DNA from: JBBQNR01 sp963774075
GTDB lineage: Bacteria > Actinomycetota > Thermoleophilia > Solirubrobacterales > JBBDJG01
Assembly (NCBI GenBank): GCA_963774075.1
Contig: CAVZDP010000005.1
Coordinates: forward strand, 62,001 to 126,000
DNA: 64,000 nucleotides
Direction: 5' to 3'
Numbering within the stretch: the stretch's first letter is position 1; each line of letters opens with the position of its first letter. Below, one piece after another: positions 51,203 through 59,382 of the stretch. A program made the translations under genes and the position numbers. The notes under the pieces are model-generated. The model saw only the letters and a list, made by a program, of their open reading frames with translations, did not search any database and was not told the DNA's origin.

Positions 51203-52512
51203 CAGCAGGCCTGGGCCCGGGTCGGCGGGTTCAGGAGGTCGAGGATCGTGGAGAGCTGGCGGTCGGTCGCGCGCACGCCCTGGAGGACGCCGAGGCTGCG
51301 GCACGTGGTCATGATCAGGCCGCGGCGGACCGCGCCGTGCGCGTCCTGGGCGGTGAAGGCGGAGGCCGCGATGTGGACGCCCCAGATCGTGTAGAAGAGG
51401 AAGCTCTCGGCCTTGCCGGGCGGGTTGTACGCCCACTCGTTGAGGAACGTGTTGAAGACGCCGAAAGCCTGCTCGAGGTCCGGAGTCAGCGCGGCGAGGT
51501 CACGGTTGGCCGGCCGCAGCGCCTTGACGGTCGGCTGCACGTCGCGGGCGAACGGCCTGATCTGGTCCTTGACCGGGTCGGTTGTCTCGCGGAAGAAGCG
51601 CCGCGACTTGCGCATCGCGTCCGGGAACGCCTTCACGCCGGGGATGAGCGAGCGCGTTGCCGGGCCGAGGTCGCGAGCCACCTTGTTGCCGGATATGAGC
51701 GCGCGGTTCGTGGACCGGAGCGCCTCGGGCAGCAGGCGCACGGTCTCGCGCAGGTTGGCCTCCTGGTTGGCGAACCCCTCGAAGACGGCGGCCGAGGAAT
51801 CGACCCACTCCGCGAGCTCGCGGTCGTGCTTGCCGAGCTCGGTCGCGAGCTCCTGGAAGTTGTGGATCAGGCGCGCCAGGTTCTTGCGCCGCTGCGCGAC
51901 CTGCGAGGTGATCTTCTCGATGTCGCGGTTCGTGGGCTCGAACCTGCGCAGCACCGCCGAGAGGCCCTGGCCCTGACCGCCGAGTCCCCGGCCGCCACCC
52001 TGCAGCAGCAGCTGTAGGTAGTCGCGCGTGTCCCTGTCGAGCGCCGACCAGAACTCGTCGAGGTTGACGTTGGGCAGCGTGCTTCGAATCGGCAGCGTGT
52101 AGCCGTCGGGCACTTTGGCCGCCGCGCTCGAGCCCGGGTCGAGCTCGATGATCATGTCGTTGAGGCCGGTCTTTGGACGCAGCATCATGAACGCGTCCTT
52201 CTTGATCATCGGTGCGTACTTCTCTCTGATCAACATCGTCACGATCGCCCGGCCGTCCTTCAGCTCGACCTTCTTGACGTCGCCGATCGGCACGCCGGCG
52301 ATGTCGACGGTCTGGCCCTGGCCGGGCATCACGGACTGGGCCGTTGCGAACTCGCCCTTCAGCTCGAAGAACTCGGTGCCCACGATGGGGACCCAGCCGG
52401 GAAGGTAGAAGCGCTGGTTGGAGAGGATGTAGCTGGAGACCCCGACGGCCAGCACGAACAGCACGATGATCGCGATGAAGTCGCGCAGGTGCTTCTGGAT
52501 CGCGCGCGTCAC
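51202..52512 (-). CDS. MCE-family protein, fifth of the operon
   Basis: A 436-residue member: transmembrane anchor (FIAIIVLFVLAVGVSSYIL), MCE domain (KGEFATAQSVMPGQGQTVDI, AGVPIGDVKKVELKDG) and helical C-terminal half. A glycine-rich insert (GGGRGLGGQGQGL) lies near residue 175. It overlaps both neighbours by 4 bases or less, indicating tight translational coupling. Confidence 0.88.
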   Translation of the reverse strand: MTRAIQKHLRDFIAIIVLFVLAVGVSSYILSNQRFYLPGWVPIVGTEFFELKGEFATAQSVMPGQGQTVDIAGVPIGDVKKVELKDGRAIVTMLIREKYAPMIKKDAFMMLRPKTGLNDMIIELDPGSSAAAKVPDGYTLPIRSTLPNVNLDEFWSALDRDTRDYLQLLLQGGGRGLGGQGQGLSAVLRRFEPTNRDIEKITSQVAQRRKNLARLIHNFQELATELGKHDRELAEWVDSSAAVFEGFANQEANLRETVRLLPEALRSTNRALISGNKVARDLGPATRSLIPGVKAFPDAMRKSRRFFRETTDPVKDQIRPFARDVQPTVKALRPANRDLAALTPDLEQAFGVFNTFLNEWAYNPPGKAESFLFYTIWGVHIAASAFTAQDAHGAVRRGLIMTTCRSLGVLQGVRATDRQLSTILDLLNPPTRAQAC

Positions 52513-54005
52513 CGCGACACCCTCGCGTCCGGTGGGCCGGGCGCCGCCGCCGGACCGTTCAGGTCGGGCTTGGCGTTCTTGTAGCAGGGAACCTTCGGCT
52601 TGTACGGCGGCTTCTTGTCGGGGTGCGTGGGCCGGGTGCCGAGTGGCGGCAGGATCGCGTTGCCATAGAGGGTGTTGTCGAGGAGCGACCGCCCGGGGAT
52701 CGTCGTGCTCTTCACGACGTTCGGGCCCCCTCCCGTCTGCACGCGGGTGTACTGACCGTTGCCGTCGAAGTTCTGCCCCTCGCTGGTGAAGCCCACGATC
52801 AGGTACCAGAACTCCCTGAAGTTCGGCTCGCCAGAAGTGCCGGCGCCATCCTGGAGCACGGCGTCACCCGCGGGCAGGATCACGTCTGAGAAGCAGCGGC
52901 TGAAGGTTTCGGTCTGGCGGTTGAAGTCGATCGACACGTTCACGACCTTGGCGAAGCTCGCCGTCATCGGGCGCAGGTCCTCGAGCAGGCCCCCCAGCTC
53001 GGGCTTCGACACGAGGGCGATGAACTGCGTCAGCCACGGTCCGGCGGCGTCGATCGTCGCCGGGGTCTCCTCGACCACCGGTATGAAGCGTCGCACGAAC
53101 TCGCGCGTCGGCGGCAGGGCATCCGCGAAGTTGCCGAAGTAGGTGTCGGCGTTCTCGAGCGTCGGGCCGAGCAGGGCCACCGCGCGGCTCAGGTTCCCGG
53201 ACTGGGAGGCGATCGCCTCCATCGTGATGTTGAAGCTCCTGAACAGGCTCTTGAGCCGGTCCTCGTTTTCGCCGAGGCCGTTGAGCGTCTTCTGGAGGCC
53301 CGCGACCAGCTTGCGCAGGTCGTTGCGCTCGGTGCCGAGGAAGCCCTGGTTCACCTGCGCGCCGCCCTTGAGCCCTCCGCCCGCGTAGGCGAGCGAGTCG
53401 TTGAGCGCGCCTCCGGCCGGCTGACCCTCCACGTCCGGGTCCTGCGTGACGTCCTCCTCGGCCGTCGGCCTGTGGACGAGGCCCGTGCCGAAGCCCTCCA
53501 GCAGCCTCTGAAGGTCGCGACGAGTGTCTTTCTGGAGCGTGGTCAGGATGTGGTCGAGTTGCACCGGGTAGGAGGTCTGGGTCACGGGCACGGTGTCCCC
53601 GTCCTCGAGCTTCGGGCGCGCCGGCGTGCCGGCCGTCATGTCGACGAAGAAGTTGCCCTCGAGGAACAGGCGCGGACGGATCTTGAGCGTCGTGTCCTCG
53701 TGGATCGGAAGCGCATCCTCGTTCACCTCCATCGTCACCACTGCGAGATCGGAGTCCTCCATGTGGTCGACGTTGGTCACCTGGCCGATCTCCACGCCGG
53801 CGATGCGCACCGGCGAGTCGAGGCGAATGTTCGCGGCCGACTCGAACACCGCCTTGAACTCGAACGGCTCCCGCCACGGAAGCGACTTGCTGAAGGCCAG
53901 GAACGTTGTGATCACGACCAGCACGACTGCGATCAGGCCTGCGCGCAGCGGGCTGACCTTGTGCTGCAGCCGCGGCGGGACCTTCACGACTCTCTGGCCT
54001 TCCAC
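52509..54005 (-). CDS. MCE-family protein, fourth of the operon
   Basis: A 498-residue member: anchor (LRAGLIAVVLVVITTFLAFS), MCE domain (VFESAANIRLDSPVRIAGVE, LEGNFFVDMTAG), a longer helical region and a basic, proline-rich C-terminus (THPDKKPPYKPKVPCYKNAK). The start is GTG 54005, reading VEGQRVVKV; the upstream gene's TAG overlaps it (TAGTG). Longer starts in this frame would lie wholly inside the upstream gene. Confidence 0.85.
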   Translation of the reverse strand: MEGQRVVKVPPRLQHKVSPLRAGLIAVVLVVITTFLAFSKSLPWREPFEFKAVFESAANIRLDSPVRIAGVEIGQVTNVDHMEDSDLAVVTMEVNEDALPIHEDTTLKIRPRLFLEGNFFVDMTAGTPARPKLEDGDTVPVTQTSYPVQLDHILTTLQKDTRRDLQRLLEGFGTGLVHRPTAEEDVTQDPDVEGQPAGGALNDSLAYAGGGLKGGAQVNQGFLGTERNDLRKLVAGLQKTLNGLGENEDRLKSLFRSFNITMEAIASQSGNLSRAVALLGPTLENADTYFGNFADALPPTREFVRRFIPVVEETPATIDAAGPWLTQFIALVSKPELGGLLEDLRPMTASFAKVVNVSIDFNRQTETFSRCFSDVILPAGDAVLQDGAGTSGEPNFREFWYLIVGFTSEGQNFDGNGQYTRVQTGGGPNVVKSTTIPGRSLLDNTLYGNAILPPLGTRPTHPDKKPPYKPKVPCYKNAKPDLNGPAAAPGPPDARVSR

Positions 54006-55456
54006 TACGGGTTCGCCTCCTCTTCCGGCTGCTGCTCGTCCGTACTGGTGCCCTGGCTGCCGGGGATGTTGCCGATCACCTGGCGCCCGCTCTGGAAGCG
54101 CTCGTTGGCCGCCTCGCACTCACGCGTCTGACCGGGGCCGGCGGTGTTCGGATACTGGTTGACGTGGACGTAGTTGCGCGACGAGTTGACTACGTCGGGG
54201 CCGCCGCCGTTCGAGGGCGCCGAGGACGGACCGGTCTCGTTGTTCGGGCCCTGCGGCGTGATGACCGGGATGAACCGCCACCAGGTCCCGTTCGCGTCTC
54301 CTTCCGAGGCCAGGAAGCTGGCGTTGCGCATGAACAACCCGATGTAGTTGCAGACCGTCTGGGCCGGCGTCAGGTATGCGAGCGTCGGGTCGAGCGCCCG
54401 CACGGTGTCGATCAGGTCGCGCAGCCCGATCGGCACGACCGGGTCGGTCGAGAAGCGCTCGAGGGCGCGCAGGAAGCGGGTCAGGCGGCTGTTGAGCTGC
54501 ACCGAGCGCGCGGTCGCGGAGACGCCCGTCACGAAAGCGTCCGCGAGCTCTGGGCTGGACGCGCGCAGGGCGCGCGTGCCGGGCTGGAGCTCGGTGAAGA
54601 ACTGGGCCGCGTTCTCGAAGAACGGCTCGACCTTCGGGAATACCTCGGTGGCCGTCTGGAGCCCGCTCGGCCCGCGCTGGATCGACTGCTCGATGTAGGG
54701 CTGGGCGACTTCGGCGAACGCCGTGAAGGTCGTGTCGAGGTTGGCGAAGAGCTCTCCCTGGATCGCCGCCACGGGAGCCACGATCCGGGCCGCGTCGCCC
54801 TGCTCCTTGAAGAACTCGTCGAAGAGGGCATCGGAGCCGGTGATGCTCTTGAAGACGGCCTCGGCGTTCTTCGCGAGCGGCACGAACGCCTCGATCGCAC
54901 GGTTGATGCTCTCGCCGCGGCCCGCGAAGGCGTTCCCGTAGCCCGCCTCGTTGACCTGGATCGCATCGCGCGTGCGCTCGTCGAACATCGCGTAGAACTC
55001 GTCGATGTCGACGGGCCGGATGGGCGCGTAGTTCCCGATCGGGATCTGATCGCCGTCCTCGAAGCCCTGCTCGGAGCTGCCTCTGGTGATCTGCAGGTAC
55101 TTGAGGCCGAGCGCCGAGCGCGGGCGGATGATCACTTCCGAGTCGACCGGCAGCGGCCGCACGCGCGTCTCGAGCTTCAGGTCGAGGATCGACGCGTACG
55201 AGCCGTCCTGCTTTCGCACCGGGGTGATCTTGTCGATCACGCCAACGCGCAGGCCTCCGATGCGGGCCTCGTTGCCGCGCACGAGGTTGGCCGCGCTCGG
55301 CACCTCGACGGTCAGGCGGTACGAAGGCACCCAGGGCAGTCCCTGGTTGGCGTTGTAGGCGAGGAAGACGGCGACGACGATGACGAGTGTCGTGGCGACG
55401 CCGACGAGAACCGGGTTGGAGGCGATCGCGGTCGCCCCGGTGCGCCGGCGGGTCAC
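54005..55456 (-). CDS. MCE-family protein, third of the operon
   Basis: A 483-residue member: anchor (VLVGVATTLVIVVAVFLAYN), MCE domain (VEVPSAANLVRGNEARIGGL, LGLKYLQITRGSSEQGF), helical region, and an Asn/Gly/Ser-rich C-terminal part. GTG 55456 shares GTGA with the stop of the previous gene. Confidence 0.88.
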   Translation of the reverse strand: MTRRRTGATAIASNPVLVGVATTLVIVVAVFLAYNANQGLPWVPSYRLTVEVPSAANLVRGNEARIGGLRVGVIDKITPVRKQDGSYASILDLKLETRVRPLPVDSEVIIRPRSALGLKYLQITRGSSEQGFEDGDQIPIGNYAPIRPVDIDEFYAMFDERTRDAIQVNEAGYGNAFAGRGESINRAIEAFVPLAKNAEAVFKSITGSDALFDEFFKEQGDAARIVAPVAAIQGELFANLDTTFTAFAEVAQPYIEQSIQRGPSGLQTATEVFPKVEPFFENAAQFFTELQPGTRALRASSPELADAFVTGVSATARSVQLNSRLTRFLRALERFSTDPVVPIGLRDLIDTVRALDPTLAYLTPAQTVCNYIGLFMRNASFLASEGDANGTWWRFIPVITPQGPNNETGPSSAPSNGGGPDVVNSSRNYVHVNQYPNTAGPGQTRECEAANERFQSGRQVIGNIPGSQGTSTDEQQPEEEANP

Positions 55457-56985
55457 TCGGGGCCACCCAGCAGGTAGTCCACGAGCGGGTCCTTGTCGCC
55501 CTGCTGCTTCTCGACCGAAGACGGCTGCGGCGGGGCGGGCGCGCTCGGCGAGGGCGCCTTGGCCTTCGCCGGCGCCTCGTTCTGCTGCCCGAGCGCCTTC
55601 TCACCGCTGCCGTCCGAGCCCTTGCCGGCGTCCTCGCGCTTTCGCTGCTTGCGCTGACCGCCCCCGAGGAGCCGCACCAGGCGGCGGGTTATCGTCGAGG
55701 CGGACGCGCGTGAGCTCGACCCGGCCGCGCCGGCCGACGAGCTCGAGCCGCTCTGGAAGTTCGCCGAGCAGCCGATCGTGGGAGTGAGCGCGTAGCCGGA
55801 GCAGATCGTGACGATCAGGTTGTTGCGCAGGTAGTGGCCGACCTCGTCGAAGCCGTTGAAGCTCATCGTCTGGTAGAAGAGGAGATCGAGGAAGCGCTCG
55901 ATCCCCTTGTGCTCCTGAAGGTCGGTGAGCAGCAGGCGCAGGTTCTTGATCACCGGCCGCGCCTCCGCCGTCAGAGTTGACAGCCGCTTCGCCAGTGGAA
56001 GGGCGCCGACCAGTGCCGGCCGCCCGACGTCCGCCGTGTCACCGAGGCTCTTGAGCGCCGCCGTCGAGTTCGTGGAGAACGGGCCGAGCGCCTTCAGCAG
56101 GCGGCTGATGTCGGGGCCTGAGGCGCGGAGGTCCGAGACCACCGGCGCCATCGCATCCGACAGGCCGGCGAAGCGGTCCATGAACGGCCGCAGCTGGCGC
56201 AGGAAGGGCGGGAAGCGCTCCCAGTTGCGCTCGAAGTCCTCTCGGTTGGCTGCCGTCGCCTGGGCCGCCACGCGGGACTGGACAAAGAAGTCGGCGACGC
56301 TCTCCTTGTTGGCGGCGAACTCGCGGAAGATCTCGTCTGCGTCTTCGGTCAGCGTCTTCAGCATCCGGTTCTGACCCGCGAGGATGCGCAGGAAGTCGTC
56401 GAACTCCTTGAGCGCCGGGTTGCCCCGCCGGATGAGCTCTCTCAGGTCCTCGGCCCGTCCGGCGAGGCCGGTGCCGAACTCGTTCAGCAGGATCGACAAC
56501 CGCTCCCTGTACGGGCGCCGCTGGATGCTGTTGATGAGGTCCGCGTCCACCGGCGTCGTGGTGCTCTCGACCGGCAGTAGGTACTGCCCGGCGCCAGGTC
56601 CGTCTTCGATCTTCTCGAGGGGCGGCGGAAGCGCCTCGCCCTCCTCACGAGGCTCGGTCGGCGTGCACTCGATCAGCTTCTCGCCGATCACCGACTGCAG
56701 GCGGATCTCGCAGTGCGCGTCGGAGCGGAAGTCCTTGAAGCCCTCGCGCTGTATGTCGAGCACGATCGCCGCCTTGTGGTCGGCGGTGACCTCGAGGTCA
56801 TCGACGACGCCGACCTTGGCGCCGGCGATCTTCACGTCCTGGCCCTGGATGAGGAACGATGCGTTGTCGAAGATCGCCCTGACCTTGTACTCGCCGTCGT
56901 TGCCGTCGCCGTCGGCCCCGGCGCCGAACACGATCACCGCGGGGACGATGACCACCAAGAGGGCGATTGTCAGCGCTCGCCTCAT
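55453..56985 (-). CDS. MCE-family protein, second of the operon
   Basis: A 510-residue member: anchor (RRALTIALLVVIVPAVIVFG), MCE domain (RAIFDNASFLIQGQDVKIAG, VIGEKLIECTPTEP), helical region, and a C-terminal tail rich in Ser, Lys, Pro and Ala from about residue 420. ATG 56985 overlaps the upstream stop (ATGA). Confidence 0.88.
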   Translation of the reverse strand: MRRALTIALLVVIVPAVIVFGAGADGDGNDGEYKVRAIFDNASFLIQGQDVKIAGAKVGVVDDLEVTADHKAAIVLDIQREGFKDFRSDAHCEIRLQSVIGEKLIECTPTEPREEGEALPPPLEKIEDGPGAGQYLLPVESTTTPVDADLINSIQRRPYRERLSILLNEFGTGLAGRAEDLRELIRRGNPALKEFDDFLRILAGQNRMLKTLTEDADEIFREFAANKESVADFFVQSRVAAQATAANREDFERNWERFPPFLRQLRPFMDRFAGLSDAMAPVVSDLRASGPDISRLLKALGPFSTNSTAALKSLGDTADVGRPALVGALPLAKRLSTLTAEARPVIKNLRLLLTDLQEHKGIERFLDLLFYQTMSFNGFDEVGHYLRNNLIVTICSGYALTPTIGCSANFQSGSSSSAGAAGSSSRASASTITRRLVRLLGGGQRKQRKREDAGKGSDGSGEKALGQQNEAPAKAKAPSPSAPAPPQPSSVEKQQGDKDPLVDYLLGGPE

Positions 56986-58334
56986 GGTCCAGGTGGCGTC
57001 GCGCCGGCGTTGCACTCGTCGGGACTGAGCCTGCCGTCGTCGGTGAACGGGTTCGAGCCGTCGGGCGCCGGCTGCGTCGCGCCACCGGGGCAGCGAGTCT
57101 CGTTGCGGCGGTTCTTGAAGGCGTCCACGCGCTCGGTGGGCGTCAGCGGAGTGAGTGTCCCATCACCGCCCGTGTCGTCGAAGCGGAAGGCGTTGAACAC
57201 CGGCTGCACGCGGGCGTAGTGGCCGTTGGCGTCGTAGTAGGCGGTCGCCTGCGAGAACTTGGTGATCCAGGCGGTGAAGTCGGGGGCGTAGGGCCGCAGG
57301 AACTCGACGACCTTCTGCGACTTGCGAAGCGCGTTGATCGAGCTCTTCGAGGAGCGAGAGCCGACGCGCGCGAGCTCGGGCAGGTCCCGCAGCATGTTGG
57401 TCAGGTCGTTGGTGGGGCCCTTCGCGCGCAGGAGCTGCCCGAAGTCCTGGAACGTAGGCGTGGAGCGTCTGATCAGCGTTTCGAGCCGAGCGAAGAATGG
57501 CTCGAGCTCCGGCACCACCGGCTTCGTGACGTTGGTCAGCTCGTCGAGCTCGTCGAGGGCTCCGCGCAGGCGCACGAACGTGGTGTTTGCCTTGCGCAGA
57601 GTCCCGGGCAGATGCTCCAGAGCGCGAGAGAGCTGGACGTTCTCGCTCCCGATCGCCTCCATGACCGTGTTGGTGTTGCCTACGAAGCCCGAAACGTCCT
57701 CGCTGCGCTCGGCAAGCGCGGTGACGAAGCGAGAGGCGTCGACGATGAAGTCGTTGAACACCTCCTGATCCGCCGACAGCTCGCGCATCACCTGCGAGGT
57801 GGTCGAGAGAGCCGGCCCGAAGTACTTGAGCGCCTCGTTCAGCTCCTCGCCCTTGCCGACGTACCAGGCCGAGAAGCCCTGGAGCACGTTCTGGAGCGAG
57901 CGGCGCGTCCTCGTGTCGAGGGTGTTGAAGAGTTGGTCGAGGTCGACGGCGGTCGTCGTCTGATCCGTCTCGAGCCACGCGCCCTCTTCGATCTCCGGAG
58001 CGTTGTTGGGACCGGGCTGGAGGGAGAGGTTGCGGTTGGCGATGCTCGGCAGCGAGACAACGCGCACCGTCGCCTTCGTCCCCTGGTGAAGCGGCGCGAA
58101 GTCCTCGTTGACCTCGATCGTGACGTTGGCCTGGTTGTCTTCCGACAACTCGATGGCGGTGATCTTGCCGACCTGCTTGCCGGCGACCTGGACCTGGTTG
58201 CCCGACACGAGCTGGTTGGCGTTCTGGAGGCGGACGTGGTAGGTCTTCGTTCCGCCGGCGCCGAACATCAGTACTGCGACGGCAATGATCGCAGCAAGAA
58301 GGGAGCCAATGGCGGCGCCGCGTGCGATCGTCAC
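56982..58334 (-). CDS. MCE-family protein, first of the operon
   Basis: A 450-residue member: anchor (IGSLLAAIIAVAVLMFGAGG), MCE domain (VRLQNANQLVSGNQVQVAGK, SIANRNLSLQPGPN) and helical C-terminal region. GTG 58334 is preceded by GGACGGAGAGGG. It heads six overlapping MCE genes. Neither YrbE permease nor an Mce-type ATPase is adjacent; the upstream neighbour is a secreted protein separated by a terminator-like hairpin. Confidence 0.88.
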   Translation of the reverse strand: MTIARGAAIGSLLAAIIAVAVLMFGAGGTKTYHVRLQNANQLVSGNQVQVAGKQVGKITAIELSEDNQANVTIEVNEDFAPLHQGTKATVRVVSLPSIANRNLSLQPGPNNAPEIEEGAWLETDQTTTAVDLDQLFNTLDTRTRRSLQNVLQGFSAWYVGKGEELNEALKYFGPALSTTSQVMRELSADQEVFNDFIVDASRFVTALAERSEDVSGFVGNTNTVMEAIGSENVQLSRALEHLPGTLRKANTTFVRLRGALDELDELTNVTKPVVPELEPFFARLETLIRRSTPTFQDFGQLLRAKGPTNDLTNMLRDLPELARVGSRSSKSSINALRKSQKVVEFLRPYAPDFTAWITKFSQATAYYDANGHYARVQPVFNAFRFDDTGGDGTLTPLTPTERVDAFKNRRNETRCPGGATQPAPDGSNPFTDDGRLSPDECNAGATPPGP

Positions 58335-58401
58335 CCCTCTCCGTCCCCCTCTGTCTCTAGCCGTTCCTCGTCGTGGGAGCCAAACCCCTGCCTAACGACC
58401 T

Positions 58402-58431
58402 AGAGGGGCGGCCTTTCGGGGCCGCCCCTCT
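58402..58431 (-). terminator. Strong hairpin terminator
   Basis: AGAGGGGCGGCC (58402-58413) pairs perfectly over 12 bases with 58420-58431, with a 6-base loop. It lies 23 bases after the stop of the secreted-protein gene at 58455 and about 70 bases before the first MCE gene. The following bases are not T-rich, so it is an intrinsic terminator of the L-shaped, actinobacterial kind at best. Confidence 0.7.
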
Positions 58432-58454
58432 CCGGTCTCGTTCTCAGCTTCCTG

Positions 58455-59201
58455 CTAGCACGGAACCTTGTCGATGGGCTCGAGCTTCTCGCCGTTCTGG
58501 TAGGTGAACTGGAACTTCCACTCGAACCCACCGCTCGGACACTTGCTCGGGTTGGCCAGGTAGTTGATCTTCTTCCTCTTGCCCTTCTTCCTCTTGGTGA
58601 CCGTCCCACCGGTGTTGATCTGGAACTTGGTCAGCGTCGCGTCCGGCTGACCGGGGAGCGTCGGAACCGCAGGAACCGGGATCGTCAGCTTGTTGCCGCT
58701 CAGCTTGCCGACCAGCACCAGCGGCGAGCTCAGCTCCGGAATCACATAGAGCAGATAGCGCCTGTTCGTGCCGTTGAAGGCAGTGACCGTGCCCTGTACA
58801 GGGGTCTCGACGACCGGGCGGCCATCGGCGGTCAGCGTGCCCTTTCCAACCTGCGCCTTCCTGGAGCAGCCCTTGACGCCACCGCTCTCGAGCTTCTTGG
58901 GGTCGCAGGTCGCGAAGTCTTTGTAGCCAAGCTTGGTGCCCTTCGGAAGGGTCACTACCGTGTGCGACACCGGCGAGGCCTTCCCGATCGGGGCAGGTGG
59001 GGCCTGACACTGCTTGTCCGCTGCGCAGTTGATTGCGAGCGTGACCGTCACCTTGAAGCCCTTCTTGGGCTTCGCCGAGCTCTGCTTGACCTCGAGCGAC
59101 TGGGTCAAGCCACCCGGGCTGGTGGCAGCGTCCCCGTGGGCTACGGTTGCGACCACGAGCATGGCGACCAAACCGAGCCCTGCCATTAAGAACTTACGCA
59201 T
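58455..59201 (-). CDS. Secreted protein, paralogue of the protein at 40.2-41.0 kb
   Basis: A 248-residue exported protein: signal peptide MRKFLMAGLGLVAMLVVATV, cleaved near AHG-DAA. The mature domain has FATCDPKKLESGGVKGC, LLYVIPELSSPLVLVGKL and PAVPTLPGQPDATLTKF, matching the 40218-40973 protein. Lysine-rich KRKKGKRKK occurs near residue 210. GGAGGAGA lies before ATG 59201. It sits directly upstream of the MCE operon but is separated by a hairpin. Function unknown. Confidence 0.75.
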   Translation of the reverse strand: MRKFLMAGLGLVAMLVVATVAHGDAATSPGGLTQSLEVKQSSAKPKKGFKVTVTLAINCAADKQCQAPPAPIGKASPVSHTVVTLPKGTKLGYKDFATCDPKKLESGGVKGCSRKAQVGKGTLTADGRPVVETPVQGTVTAFNGTNRRYLLYVIPELSSPLVLVGKLSGNKLTIPVPAVPTLPGQPDATLTKFQINTGGTVTKRKKGKRKKINYLANPSKCPSGGFEWKFQFTYQNGEKLEPIDKVPC

Positions 59202-59382
59202 AGACGTATCTCTCCTCCGTCCTCGCCTTTTATCTCTCCAACGGCCCCGTGAATCGCGCTCAAAGGCGCGCTCGACTCCGGGGACTGGCCTCGGGCGCAT
59301 CTTAACGATTTGCGGCAGGCCGAGAAGCACACCGCGGTTAAGCGCAAATTAAGCTGCGTGCTGGGAAAAAGCAGGGTTGAGA

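Noticed and set aside
49031..51394. 787-codon plus-strand frame across the GGDEF and last MCE genes
   Set aside because: Covers two well-supported genes on the other strand and their intergenic region; low-complexity, Arg/Val/Glu-rich translation.
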